Positions 1-8,281 are shown, numbered from the stretch's first letter. The stretch is DNA of 64,000 nucleotides from Ramlibacter sp. (GCA_016713005.1 JADJPY010000001.1:701271-765270), one strand, 5' to 3'. Notes: a model not told the origin generated them from the sequence alone. A program made the numbers and translations.

Positions 1-164
1 CACTTGAGCAGCACCAGCGAATCCTTGCCGCCCGAGAACAGCAGGGTGGGGCGCTCAAACGCAGCGGCGACTTCGCGCAGGATGAAGATGGCTTCTTCTT
101 CCAGGGCATCCAGGTGGTGGTTGCTCAGGGGGGCGAGCAGGCGGGGTTCGGTGCGGGCGTTCAT
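1..164 (-). CDS. cysD: Sulfate adenylyltransferase subunit 2, N-terminus (partial)
   Basis: The first 54 codons of CysD, the ATP-sulfurylase subunit that adenylates sulfate to APS with CysN in assimilatory sulfate reduction. The protein runs off the left edge of the window. The visible part contains the PP-loop nucleotide-binding motif LLFSGGKDSLVLLK at about residues 41-54, which is diagnostic of this N-type ATP pyrophosphatase family. The start ATG at 162-164 overlaps the TGA of cysH (ATGA), so translation is probably coupled. It is the last visible gene of a leftward cys operon. Identity is firm from the motif plus context; the C-terminus cannot be checked. Confidence 0.9.
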   Translation of the reverse strand, partial: MNARTEPRLLAPLSNHHLDALEEEAIFILREVAAAFERPTLLFSGGKDSLVLLK

Positions 165-925
165 GCGGTGACTTCACGGATCGGGATCACGGTGGACTTG
201 GCGACGTGCAGCCCGCACTCCTTGAGGTTTTCGTCTTCCCACCACCAGCGGCCCGAGCGCGGGTCCTCGCCCAGCGTCACGGCCCGGGTGCAGGGCGCGC
301 AGCCGATGCTGGGGAAGAACTGGTCGTGCAGCGGGTTGAAGGGGATCTCGTGCAGGGCGATGTAGTGCCACACGTCGCCCCAGGTCCAGCGCGCCAGCGG
401 ATTGAGCTTGACGCGGTCCACCGTGCGCCCGCCCACCTGCACCCGCTGGTGTTCGATGGCGTCGACCACGGCGCGCGCGCTGGATTGCTCGCGACGCAGG
501 CCGGTGATCCAGCCGTTGTGGCCGGCCAGCGCCCGCTCCAGCGGCGCCATCTTGCGGATGTCGCAGCACAGCTTGCGCAGCGCCACGCTGCGGTAGATGG
601 CGTCCTCGCCGAAATCGCGCAGGTAGACCGCCAGCGCCTGCTCGTCGGGCCGGTACACGTCCACGGTGCGGTGGTAGCGCTGTTCCAGACGCTCGCGCAG
701 GGCCAGCGTCTCGGGGTGCAGCCGCCCGGTGTCCAGCATGAAGATGCCTGCCTCGATGCCCGCGGTGTGCAGCAGGTGGGTCACCACCATGTCTTCGGCG
801 CCCAGGCTGGAGGCCTGCACCAGCGAGCCGTGCTCCAGCTCGGCGGTCTGCAGCAGGTGCAGCGACTGGGCCAGCTTGTCGGCAAAGTCCGGCGACGCCT
901 TGGCGTACAGGGCGATGGCGCTCAT
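161..925 (-). CDS. cysH: Phosphoadenylyl-/adenylyl-sulfate reductase
   Basis: 254-residue cytosolic reductase converting APS or PAPS to sulfite with thioredoxin as electron donor. It has the paired cysteines CCDIRKMAPL near residue 120, CAPCTRA near 208 and the C-terminal ECGLH redox motif near 237. The CC...CxxC set binds a [4Fe-4S] cluster and marks the APS-reducing, plant-like branch; enterobacterial PAPS reductases lack it. Substrate APS rather than PAPS is therefore inferred. The gene overlaps cysD downstream and the DUF934 gene upstream, each by an ATGA junction, as part of one sulfur assimilation operon. Confidence 0.95.
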   Translation of the reverse strand: MSAIALYAKASPDFADKLAQSLHLLQTAELEHGSLVQASSLGAEDMVVTHLLHTAGIEAGIFMLDTGRLHPETLALRERLEQRYHRTVDVYRPDEQALAVYLRDFGEDAIYRSVALRKLCCDIRKMAPLERALAGHNGWITGLRREQSSARAVVDAIEHQRVQVGGRTVDRVKLNPLARWTWGDVWHYIALHEIPFNPLHDQFFPSIGCAPCTRAVTLGEDPRSGRWWWEDENLKECGLHVAKSTVIPIREVTA

Positions 926-1311
926 GCGGGGGCTCCTTCAGCAGCAAAGCGGGGTGCGGTCACGACGGCATCGCCCTGGTAGAAGGCTGCAAAGCGGGCG
1001 AACTGGCGTTGTGCGTCGGCGGCGTCCACGCCCTCGCGCAGCACGGCGCTGGAGAACCCCGTGCGCTGCATCTGCACCAGCTGGTCGATCAGCACATCGC
1101 CGGTGGCGCGGATTTCTCCGGCAAAGCCCATGCGCCGGCGCAGCAGGAACGCCTGGCTGTAGGCGCGCCCGTCGGTGAACTTGGGGAACTGCAGGTCCAC
1201 CCGGTCCACGCCCTGCAGCGACACCGCCAGCGGGTTCACGTCGTTCGGGAGTTGGAGCACATTCTGGCCTCCAGCCCCCGCCAAATGGTCTTGAGCTGCT
1301 ATCAATTTCAT
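922..1311 (-). CDS. DUF934 family protein of the sulfite-reduction operon
   Basis: 129-residue protein of the DUF934 family, which in proteobacteria sits beside sulfite reductase and cysH. Its biochemical role is not established; an accessory role in sulfite reduction is inferred from context only. The core (NPLAVSLQGVDRVDLQFPKF, then RRRMGFAGEIRATGDVL) matches the family. The first 16 or so residues, including the initiator Met (MKLIAAQDHLAGAGGQN), are encoded by a dispersed ~50-bp repeat, so this N-terminus is acquired sequence. The ATG overlaps the TGA of sulfite reductase, and the stop overlaps the cysH start. Confidence 0.85.
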   Translation of the reverse strand: MKLIAAQDHLAGAGGQNVLQLPNDVNPLAVSLQGVDRVDLQFPKFTDGRAYSQAFLLRRRMGFAGEIRATGDVLIDQLVQMQRTGFSSAVLREGVDAADAQRQFARFAAFYQGDAVVTAPRFAAEGAPA

Positions 1312-1313
1312 AG
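1264..1313 (-). repeat. Dispersed repeat copy R1, supplying a start codon
   Basis: Reading on the minus strand: an imperfect CTATGAAATTGATAG dyad, a variable stretch, then the conserved tail TGGCGGGGGCTGGAGGCC. It matches six other copies in the window. The copy lies across the sulfite reductase/DUF934 junction and contains both the stop of the former and the start of the latter. Confidence 0.85.
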
Positions 1314-3149
1314 TGAATGCTCCTCGCGGTCGGCTTCGCTGGCCGCGGTGCGCCGCTCCAGGCGCGCGCTGTTGGCGGCGGTCTTGAACGGCTCGATCCC
1401 CACCCGGCGCAGCGTGGCGATGAAGGTCTCGCTGCGCCCGCCGCTTTGCTGGCGTTGCTGGCGGTAGGTGTCCAGCAGGGCTTCGATCACCTCGGGCACT
1501 TCGGCCGCCGAGAACGAAGGCCCCACCACCTTGCCCGGCACGGGCTCGCCGCTCAGGGCCGAGCCGTCGGAGCCGCCCAGCGTGACCTGGTACCACTCCT
1601 TGCCGTCCTTGTCGACGCCCAGGATGCCGATGTGGCCGCTGTGGTGGTGGCCGCAGCTGTTGATGCAGCCGCTGATGTGCAGGTCGATCTCGCCCAGGTC
1701 GTGCAGCTCGTCCAGGTCCTGGTAGCGCGCGGTGATGGCCGAGGCGATGGGCAGCGATCTGGCATTGGCCAGCGCGCAGAAGTCGCCGCCGGGGCAGGCG
1801 ATCATGTCGGTCAGCAGCCGGATGTTGGGGCGGGCAAAGCCGGCCTTGCGGGCGGCGCGCCACAGCTCGGGCAGGGCGTCACAGCGCACCCAGGGCAGCA
1901 CCAGGTTCTGGTCGTGGGTGACGCGCACCTCGCCGGCGGAATACTGCTCGGCCAGCTCGGCCGCCTGCTCCAGCTGGTCGGCCGTGGCGTCGCCCGGCGA
2001 TTGCCCCAGCCGCTTGAAGGACAGCGTCACTGCGCGCAGGTCGGGGTTCTTGTGCGGCGCCACGTTCTGCTGCAGCCAGCGGCCGAACTCCACGTCGTCC
2101 TCGGCGGCGGCGCGCAGGATGTGGGCGATCTTGCTGTCGGCGCTCTTGCGGTCGCACTGCAGTGCGGGCGGCACGAAAGACGCACTCACGCGGTCCAGCT
2201 CGGCCTGGGTGATGGTGTGCGGGGCGCCGTCGTGTTCCAGGATCTGGGCGTACTCGGCCTCCACCTCGTCGATGTAGCGCTGGCCTTCGGCCTTGACCAG
2301 GATCTTGATGCGCGCCTTGTACATGTTGTCGCGCCGTCCCCAGCGGTTGTAGACGCGCACCACGGCCTCGAGGTAGTTGAGGATCTCCGCCCAGGGCAGG
2401 AAGTCGCGGATGGTGGTGGCGATCACCGGCGTGCGGCCCATGCCGCCGCCCACCAGCACGCGGAATCCCGTCTCGCCGGCGTCGTTCTTCACGACATGCA
2501 GGCCCACGTCGTGCCAGTGCGTCGCGGCGCGGTCTTCCAGCGCACCGGTCACGGCGATCTTGAACTTGCGCGGCAGGAAGGCGAACTCGGGGTGCAGCGT
2601 GCTCCACTGGCGGATGATTTCGCAGAACGGCCGCGGGTCGGCGATCTCGTCCACGGCGATGCCGGCGCGCTCGTCGCTGGTGATGTTGCGGATGCAGTTG
2701 CCGCTGGTCTGGATGCCGTGCATGTTGACGCTGGCCAGCAAGTCCATGACGTCGGCGCTCTTGTCCAGCGGGATCCAGTTGAACTGCACGTTCTGGCGAG
2801 TGGTGAAATGCCCCACGCCCTTGACCAGGCGCGCCGCCGGAGCGGATCCCGCGGCCGTGTCCAGCGCGTCCTGGCGGGACTGCGCGTCTGCCAGCAGCGC
2901 GGCATCCGGGGCGTCGTAGTCGCGGGCGATGCACGCCAGCACGCGCAGCTGGGCGCTGGACAGCTCGCCATAGGGCACGGCGATGCGCAGCATCGGGGCG
3001 TAGCGCTGCACATACCAGCCGTTTTGCAGCCGCAGCGGACGGAACTCGTCGTCAGAGAGCTTGCCGGCCTGCCAGCGCTCCAGCTGGTCGCGGTATTGGG
3101 CGGCGCGCAATTGCACGAACTGGCGGTCAAAGTCGGTGTACTGGTACAT
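1308..3149 (-). CDS. cysI: Sulfite reductase hemoprotein (nitrite/sulfite reductase family)
   Basis: 613-residue siroheme/[4Fe-4S] enzyme for six-electron reduction of sulfite to sulfide. The cluster-ligating cysteines are visible as MIACPGGDFC near residue 450 and ISGCINSCGHHHSG near 490. The N-terminal half contains TSGNCIRNITSD. The length fits a CysI-type hemoprotein. The open frame extends much further upstream, but homology begins at MYQYTDFDRQF and this ATG lies 2 nt after the TauE-like gene's stop, so 3149 is chosen. It is followed by an ATGA overlap with the DUF934 gene. No flavoprotein partner (cysJ) is visible, so the electron donor may be ferredoxin or an unlinked reductase. Confidence 0.93.
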   Translation of the reverse strand: MYQYTDFDRQFVQLRAAQYRDQLERWQAGKLSDDEFRPLRLQNGWYVQRYAPMLRIAVPYGELSSAQLRVLACIARDYDAPDAALLADAQSRQDALDTAAGSAPAARLVKGVGHFTTRQNVQFNWIPLDKSADVMDLLASVNMHGIQTSGNCIRNITSDERAGIAVDEIADPRPFCEIIRQWSTLHPEFAFLPRKFKIAVTGALEDRAATHWHDVGLHVVKNDAGETGFRVLVGGGMGRTPVIATTIRDFLPWAEILNYLEAVVRVYNRWGRRDNMYKARIKILVKAEGQRYIDEVEAEYAQILEHDGAPHTITQAELDRVSASFVPPALQCDRKSADSKIAHILRAAAEDDVEFGRWLQQNVAPHKNPDLRAVTLSFKRLGQSPGDATADQLEQAAELAEQYSAGEVRVTHDQNLVLPWVRCDALPELWRAARKAGFARPNIRLLTDMIACPGGDFCALANARSLPIASAITARYQDLDELHDLGEIDLHISGCINSCGHHHSGHIGILGVDKDGKEWYQVTLGGSDGSALSGEPVPGKVVGPSFSAAEVPEVIEALLDTYRQQRQQSGGRSETFIATLRRVGIEPFKTAANSARLERRTAASEADREEHSL

Positions 3150-3151
3150 GG

Positions 3152-3943
3152 TCAGATCGTGATCAGTTTGAGCCCGGCATACGCCAGAAGGGCGGACAGC
3201 AGGGTGCGCACCGCGCGCTCGGGCACCTGCAGCCCCAGACGTGAACCCAGCCAGATGCCGGGCAGCGAGCCCGTCAGCAGCAGGCCCAGCAGCGGCCAGT
3301 CCACCGAGCCCAGCGAGGCGTGTCCGAGGCCGGCCACCAGCGTCAGGGGCACGGCGTAGGCGATGTCGGCTGCGACGATGCGCGTCAGCGGCAGCAACGG
3401 GTACAGCAGCATCAGCACGGTGACGCCGATGGCGCCGGCACCCACCGAGGTGAGGGTGACCAGCGTGCCGATCAGCGCGCCAAACAGCAGCGGCAGCGCC
3501 CAGTGGCGGGCCGTGGCGGCGTGGCGTTCCTGGCCGGCGGCCACGCGCACCGGTGCGGCCTTGCCGCGCAGGGCCTTGTACAGCGTGGCCGCGGCGGTGA
3601 GCATCAGCGCCACGCCCAGCGTCGTGGTCATGACGGCCTGTACCCCCGCACTGGCCGGCCCCATGCGGTGCAGCACCGCCAGCGTCAACAAAGCGGCCGG
3701 GATGCTGCCGGCCGACAGGTGCAGCACCACCCGCCACTCGACCTGGCGGGCGCGCCACAGGCTCAGCGTGCCGCCGGCCTTGGTGAAGGCGGCGAACAGC
3801 AGATCGGTGCCAATGGCCAGGTAGGGCTTGATGCCGAAGCCGAAGATCAGGATCGGTGTCATCAGTGAACCGCCGCCCACGCCCGTGAGGCCGACGATCA
3901 GGCCCACGACGAAACCGGCAGCGATGAAGGCAAACTCTTGCAT
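3152..3943 (-). CDS. TauE/SafE family sulfite exporter-like membrane protein
   Basis: 263-residue integral inner-membrane protein with about seven to eight hydrophobic segments and the family's glycine-rich first helix (GLIVGLTGVGGGSLMTPIL). TauE/SafE proteins are anion exporters or importers linked to sulfite, sulfonates or sulfoacetate. As the first gene of the sulfur assimilation operon, 2 nt ahead of sulfite reductase, it probably moves sulfate or sulfite; direction and substrate are inferred. The start has only a weak ribosome site, but no other Met precedes the first helix. Confidence 0.88.
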   Translation of the reverse strand: MQEFAFIAAGFVVGLIVGLTGVGGGSLMTPILIFGFGIKPYLAIGTDLLFAAFTKAGGTLSLWRARQVEWRVVLHLSAGSIPAALLTLAVLHRMGPASAGVQAVMTTTLGVALMLTAAATLYKALRGKAAPVRVAAGQERHAATARHWALPLLFGALIGTLVTLTSVGAGAIGVTVLMLLYPLLPLTRIVAADIAYAVPLTLVAGLGHASLGSVDWPLLGLLLTGSLPGIWLGSRLGLQVPERAVRTLLSALLAYAGLKLITI

Positions 3944-3973
3944 GGGTCGCGACTGTAGGGCGCACCCTTATGA

Positions 3974-3993
3974 AACCAAACGATTTTTTGGTT
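3974..3993 (-). promoter_or_regulatory. Dyad upstream of the sulfur operon, candidate operator
   Basis: A perfect inverted repeat AACCAAA-N6-TTTGGTT lies about 30 nt upstream of the TauE-like start, in a locally AT-rich strip. Just beyond it is the palindrome ATAAGCTTAT (4008-4017), and ATAAG recurs on the minus strand. Sulfur operons in this group are controlled by CysB-type LysR proteins, but I cannot match this to a defined CysB site. The rest of 3944-4243 shows no gene. Confidence 0.4.
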
Positions 3994-4243
3994 CACGCCT
4001 TATGCAGATAAGCTTATTCGCCAGCATTGGCGCGGGTTTGCGGGCGATTCCAGCCGAAAGCCGGATATGGGGCCCATGCCCCTGTGGCGGCATCCCCGCA
4101 GGCCAACCCTGTCGCATGGGGGCAGGGGACGACTGTTGTATTCATGCCGGTGAGCTGGCCGCGCCGGACAGGTGACGACCGGATTTGTGGTGCTGGCGCG
4201 CGCCTTCCCACCATAATCCCTGCAAACAAAACAACAGGGCACC

Positions 4244-4990
4244 ATGAGCGAGCGGATCTTTGTCCGGATTGTCGGGTTCAGCGACGTGGAGCGCCACGCG
4301 CTCAACAGCGTGTTCCGCCTGTCCGAGGAGCGCGAAACCATCTACACCCTGTGGGTAGAGGGTGCGCCCGAAGCGCCGCGCATGGCCCTGATTGACGGCC
4401 AGAGCAGCGAGGCCGCCCAGGAGATGGCCCCCCCCGCACCCGGCGCCCCCGACGTGAAGATGTTCTGGGTGGGCCCTGTGGCGCCCGCGCAGGCCGCGCG
4501 CACCTTCCAGCGACCGCTGCACTGGCCCGAGGTGGTGCAGGCCATGGACGAGATCTTTGCCCCGCCGCCCGAGCTGGACTTTGACCTGGACATCGGCGGG
4601 CCACCGGCCACCCAGCCGCATGGGGGAACCCGCGTGCTGGTGATCGACCCGGACCCCGAAATCCGCCTGTACTGGCGCGCCAAGTTCGCCGGCCTGCGCT
4701 TCCCCGAACTGGACGAATCTGCCACCGCCGCCCAGGCGCGCGATCTGATCCAGATCGGCACCTACCTGCTGGCCATTGTGAGCCTGGGCGTGGTGGACGC
4801 CGACCCCTGGGACCTGGTGGAGCTGCTGCGCAAGGGCGAGCACCCGGTGACCCATGTCGCCGTGGCCACGCACCAGCCGGACTGGCCCAAGCGCATCCGC
4901 GCCCGCATGGTGGGCTGCAACGCCTGCCTGGACATCCCGCCCAGCCCCGGCAGCATGGTCCGGCTGCTGCGCTCGCTACGAAAACGATAG
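4244..4990 (+). CDS. Orphan protein with a degenerate response-regulator receiver domain
   Basis: 248-residue cytosolic protein. The C-terminal half (about residues 127-245) has the fold signature of a CheY-like receiver, starting RVLVIDPDPEIRLYWRAKF with the acidic pair. The phosphoacceptor Asp is not where expected (LLAIVSLGVVDADPW), and the conserved Lys near the end is replaced (GCNACLDIPPSP). It is therefore a pseudo-receiver and probably a protein-interaction module. The first 120 residues are Pro/Ala-rich and unrecognised. There is no kinase or output domain nearby. The last codons and stop lie in a dispersed repeat copy. Confidence 0.7.
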   Translation: MSERIFVRIVGFSDVERHALNSVFRLSEERETIYTLWVEGAPEAPRMALIDGQSSEAAQEMAPPAPGAPDVKMFWVGPVAPAQAARTFQRPLHWPEVVQAMDEIFAPPPELDFDLDIGGPPATQPHGGTRVLVIDPDPEIRLYWRAKFAGLRFPELDESATAAQARDLIQIGTYLLAIVSLGVVDADPWDLVELLRKGEHPVTHVAVATHQPDWPKRIRARMVGCNACLDIPPSPGSMVRLLRSLRKR

Positions 4991-5030
4991 CGGGTCAGCC
5001 AGCCTGCACGCGGGCTGCAGGCCGAAATGG
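4975..5030 (+). repeat. Dispersed repeat copy R2, supplying a stop codon
   Basis: GCTACGAAAACGATAGCGGG dyad followed by TCAGCCAGCC and a diverged tail (GCGGGCTGCAGGCCGA). The TAG inside the dyad (4988-4990) ends the receiver-like gene. Confidence 0.75.
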
Positions 5031-5045
5031 CCCTGAAAATCCGGC

Positions 5046-6962
5046 TCAGGCCCGCACGGCCGCCGCCAGCCGCGCACCCAGCGGCCAGGGCTCGCCGCAC
5101 GCCTGCGACACCATCAGTTCGGCGCACAAGGCGGCCAGACTCAGGCCGCGCGAGCCAAACGCGGTGCACATCAACAGGCGGGGCGCCTCAGGCCCGTCCC
5201 CCACGTTTGCCGGCAGGTGCCACTCGCCCACCAGCGGCAGCCGGTTGGCGGTGGTCGCCCGTTCGCCCGCCCACAGCCGAATCTGGCCAGCCTGCGCCTG
5301 GCGCTCAAGCTCGGCCTGCGCCTGACCGGCCTGCGCAGACGTGAAGCCCCGCGCCAGCCAGGCCACGCGGTCCAGGTTGGCCTGCAGGGCTGCGGCGGGC
5401 TCCATGGGAGTCGCGCGCTCGTAGGTGGAGCCGGCCATCCAGCCGGCGTGCACGCCATCGGCCTGCAGCCCCGGCACCGCCGGGATGAAGTGGCCGTGGC
5501 CGTTGAATGCATGCGCGGGCAGGGCGGACTGCAGCGCATCTGTCCACGGGCCCAGCGCCACCTGGCCGGCCACCCGGTCCAGCGGCGAGCGCAGCACGGG
5601 TCGGTCTTGCGCGGGCAGCGTCTCCAGCAGCATCTGCGTGGCGTGGGCGGTGGCCAGCACCAGGCAGGCGGTGCGGGCCAGCTCGGCGCCGCTGGCGTCC
5701 AGCAGCACCCAGTGGTCGCCGTCGCGGGCCAGCTGGCTTGCCGGTTTGCCCCCACAAAACGTGACCCCGGGCGCCGCGAGCCAGGCGCGCACCAGCGCAG
5801 CCAGGCGCACCCAGGCCGCACGTGCGTGCCAGACGTCGCCGCCGCGCAAATGCATCCAGTCCTGCGCGAACGCGGTCAGCGCGCCATCGGCGGTGACCCA
5901 GTCCGCTGGCAGGCGCGCCGGCAACTCGCCCTGGCGCTGCAGCGCGCCGCAGGACTGCCAGTCCGTGCCCTCGTGCAGCAGGGCCCGGGCGTGGGCCAGC
6001 GTGAGGCGCACGCCCGCGCGCGTCAGGCGCGACAGCGGGGCGTCGTCCACCGACACGTGGGGCGCCATCAGGCCCACGGGCAGGGCCGAAGCACCCGCTG
6101 CGGGGGCGCCGGCGGCATCCAGAACCTGCACCGCCGTGCCGCGCAGGGCCAGTGCCTGCGCCACGGCCGCGCCAGCCAGGCCGGCGCCGAGCACCACCGC
6201 ATGCGACGGCGTGCCCCGGCCAGAGCGCGCGGAGGTGTTGGCTTGGGTGTTGATGCGGGTCTTGGGCGTCCAGGCCGGGTCGTAGCGGCCTTGCAGGCAA
6301 TCGCGCTTTGGCGGCAGTCCGGGCGCCTTGTGCACCACGAATCCGGCTTCGGCCAGGGCATCGCGCACCTCGCGCGCGATCGTCCAGGTGGCCACGCGCG
6401 CGCCGCGCGCGCAATGGCGGGCCACGCCTTTCAGCGTCGAGGGCTGCCACATCACCGGGTTGCACGCCGGGCTGAAGCCGTCCAGGAACACGGCGTCGGC
6501 CGTGGCCACCAAATCGCGCAGCATGGGCTGCACATCGCCCACGGCCAGCGTGAGCTGCACCCGTCCGCCCTCGAACATCAGCCGGTGCACGCCGGGAAGC
6601 AGCCCCCACCAGCTGTCGGCCAGGGTGCGCGCCAGCTCGGCCAGTTCGGGCCAGTCGGCGGCGCTGCGCAACACGTCCGCCGCAGACACCGGGTGCGCCT
6701 CCACCGAGACAAAGTGGAGCAGCCCGGCGCGTTGCGGATCCGCCCGCCAGGCCTGCCAGGCGGCCAGAAAGTTCAGGCCCAGGCCGAAGCCGGTTTCCAG
6801 GATGGTGAAGGAGGGGCGTCCCTGCCAGGCGCCGGGCAGGCCGCAGCTGTCCAGAAACACATGGCGGGCCTGGGCCAGGCCACCCGCGCAGGAGCGGTAG
6901 ATGTCGTCGAACCGGGCGCTGCGCGGCGTGCCGTCGGCCTGCCATTCGACGGGTTCGCTCAT
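5046..6962 (-). CDS. mnmC: Bifunctional tRNA wobble-uridine modification enzyme MnmC
   Basis: 638-residue cytosolic enzyme completing 5-methylaminomethyl-2-thiouridine at tRNA U34. Residues 1-240 are the SAM-dependent methyltransferase half (MnmD), with TILETGFGLGLNFLAAW as the SAM motif and VFLDGFSP in the active-site region. Residues 250-630 are the FAD-dependent oxidase half, with dinucleotide motif VVLGAGLAGAAVAQALALRG. Order and length match the usual fusion. It ends near repeat R2 and is followed upstream by yggX in the same orientation. Confidence 0.93.
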   Translation of the reverse strand: MSEPVEWQADGTPRSARFDDIYRSCAGGLAQARHVFLDSCGLPGAWQGRPSFTILETGFGLGLNFLAAWQAWRADPQRAGLLHFVSVEAHPVSAADVLRSAADWPELAELARTLADSWWGLLPGVHRLMFEGGRVQLTLAVGDVQPMLRDLVATADAVFLDGFSPACNPVMWQPSTLKGVARHCARGARVATWTIAREVRDALAEAGFVVHKAPGLPPKRDCLQGRYDPAWTPKTRINTQANTSARSGRGTPSHAVVLGAGLAGAAVAQALALRGTAVQVLDAAGAPAAGASALPVGLMAPHVSVDDAPLSRLTRAGVRLTLAHARALLHEGTDWQSCGALQRQGELPARLPADWVTADGALTAFAQDWMHLRGGDVWHARAAWVRLAALVRAWLAAPGVTFCGGKPASQLARDGDHWVLLDASGAELARTACLVLATAHATQMLLETLPAQDRPVLRSPLDRVAGQVALGPWTDALQSALPAHAFNGHGHFIPAVPGLQADGVHAGWMAGSTYERATPMEPAAALQANLDRVAWLARGFTSAQAGQAQAELERQAQAGQIRLWAGERATTANRLPLVGEWHLPANVGDGPEAPRLLMCTAFGSRGLSLAALCAELMVSQACGEPWPLGARLAAAVRA

Positions 6963-6982
6963 GGGGCAGCGCCGGCTGGCGC

Positions 6983-7255
6983 TCAGGCGGCCGGTGGCAC
7001 GTAACCGGCGGCGGCGTCGGCGCCGGCGCCGAAGAAGTGGTTTTCCATCTGGCGCTTGAGGTACTCGCGGGCGCGTTGGTCGGCCAGGTTCAGGCGGTTC
7101 TCGTTGACCAGCATCGTCTGGTGCTTGAGCCAGCCGGCCCAGGCCTCCTTGCTCACGCTCTCCCAGATGCGTTTGCCCAGTTCGCCCGGGTAGGGCGGGA
7201 AGTCGAGGCCCTCGGCTTCATGGCCGAGCTTGATGCAGTTGACGGTACGAGCCAT
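6983..7255 (-). CDS. yggX: YggX-family Fe(2+)-trafficking / oxidative damage protection protein
   Basis: 90-residue cytosolic protein of the YggX family, thought to protect Fe-S clusters and limit labile iron. It shows the conserved start MARTVNCIKLG, the PPYPGELGKRIWESVSKEAW block and NENRLNL...REYLKRQM. The family's single Cys is present at residue 7. An Ala/Gly/Pro tail of about 15 residues extends the usual length. Co-directional with mnmC 20 nt downstream. Confidence 0.93.
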   Translation of the reverse strand: MARTVNCIKLGHEAEGLDFPPYPGELGKRIWESVSKEAWAGWLKHQTMLVNENRLNLADQRAREYLKRQMENHFFGAGADAAAGYVPPAA

Positions 7256-7354
7256 GGGTCACCTTGGGTATGTTTTGGGGTACTTGAATTGGCAAAAGCC
7301 TTCGCCGCGACTCTATCAAGATTCCCCAGCCCCTCCCGTCATCCCCGCGAAGAG

Positions 7355-7380
7355 CCTGCCCCCGCGAAGGCGGGGGCAGG
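7355..7380. repeat. Perfect 11-bp hairpin, REP-like element
   Basis: CCTGCCCCCGC, loop GAAG, GCGGGGGCAGG: a perfect 11-bp stem between azoR and yggX. It sits in a strip (7340-7390) of the common proteobacterial 'ccccgcgaaggcggggg' type. No T-tract follows on either strand, so it is more likely a REP-like repeat than an intrinsic terminator. Confidence 0.6.
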
Positions 7381-7430
7381 GATCCAGTCGCAATGGCGGA
7401 ACAGACGGCCCCAAGTCTCGTTTTTAGACA

Positions 7431-7485
7431 AAATCGGCCTCCAGCCCCCGCCAATGCTTGCTGACCCACTATCAAAACGATAGCG
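7431..7485 (-). repeat. Dispersed repeat copy R3 (intergenic)
   Basis: The best-preserved copy. On the minus strand: GCTATCGTTTTGATAG, then TGGGTCAGCAAGCAT, then TGGCGGGGGCTGGAGGCC and GATTTTG. It ends just before the azoreductase stop, and the remainder of 7256-7499 has no gene. Confidence 0.85.
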
Positions 7486-7499
7486 AGTCAGAGGCGGGA

Positions 7500-8147
7500 T
7501 CAGGCCGCCACTGTCACCTGCGGCTGGTTCGCCGCCACGCTGTTGAGCGCCAAAATCTCGGCTTCAGCCGTCGCAATGGCCTGCGCCCTGGCCGCGTCGC
7601 CCATGGCCACACCTTCGGCGCGCACGAAGCGCACGTCGGTCACGCCCAGGAAGCCGAACACCGTCTTGAGGTAGCTCTCCTGGTGCTCCATGGCGTTGCC
7701 GGCGTCGCTGGTGGAATACACGCCGCCGCGGGTGGAGGCCACGATCACCGTCTTGCCGCCGGCCAGGCCCACCGGGCCCTTGTCGGTGTACTTGAAGGTG
7801 CGGCCCACCTGGGCCACGCGGTCGATCCAGGCCTTGAGCTGGCTGGGGATCGAGAAGTTGTACAGCGGGGCACCGACCACCACCACATCGGCCGCCAGGA
7901 ACTGGCTGACCAGCTTTTCTGACACCTCGTTCTCGCGGCGCTGCAGGTCGCTGAACTCCGTGCCGGCCGGAGCCCGGAAGCCCAGAGAGTCTGCCGACAG
8001 GTGGCTGGGCGCGTCCGCGGCCAGGTCCAGATAGTCCACCACCGTGCCGGGGTGGGTGGCGCGCCACTGCGCGGCAATGCGCTGGGTGAGCTGGCGCGAG
8101 ACCGAATTGCCGCCGAGGATGCTGGAATCAATGTGAAGCAGTTTCAT
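7500..8147 (-). CDS. azoR: FMN-dependent NADH:quinone/azo reductase
   Basis: 215-residue flavodoxin-like cytosolic oxidoreductase. AzoR enzymes reduce quinones and azo bonds using NADH and FMN. It has the N-terminal FMN phosphate-binding segment MKLLHIDSSILGGNSVSRQL, the APLYNFSIPSQLKAWIDRV block near residue 95 and the TRGGVYS loop. The frame is open further upstream, but MKLLHIDSS matches the family start and is preceded by AGGAGA. It is divergent from a LysR gene, the usual arrangement for control of this enzyme. Confidence 0.92.
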   Translation of the reverse strand: MKLLHIDSSILGGNSVSRQLTQRIAAQWRATHPGTVVDYLDLAADAPSHLSADSLGFRAPAGTEFSDLQRRENEVSEKLVSQFLAADVVVVGAPLYNFSIPSQLKAWIDRVAQVGRTFKYTDKGPVGLAGGKTVIVASTRGGVYSTSDAGNAMEHQESYLKTVFGFLGVTDVRFVRAEGVAMGDAARAQAIATAEAEILALNSVAANQPQVTVAA

Positions 8148-8237
8148 GACAATCTCCTGTCGAATACCGCTGATCGCGGCGATGGATGTAGTGTGGAGAC
8201 GGATCGAATCCTTGATAAGCCGGCAAAATCGGATTAG

Positions 8238-8259
8238 ATTGTTCCACTGGCAGGACAAT
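8238..8259. promoter_or_regulatory. Candidate LysR operator between azoR and lysR
   Basis: Near-perfect dyad ATTGTTCC-N7-GGACAAT centred in the 134-nt divergent intergenic region, about 25 nt upstream of the LysR start. LysR regulators commonly bind such dyads to control themselves and the divergent gene. Binding is inferred only. Confidence 0.5.
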
Positions 8260-8281
8260 TAACGCATCACAAGGAGCCGCC

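Noticed and set aside
1317..3359. A 680-codon plus-strand open frame over the sulfur operon
   Set aside because: GC-rich shadow of sulfite reductase on the other strand, with low-complexity translation and no recognisable domain.
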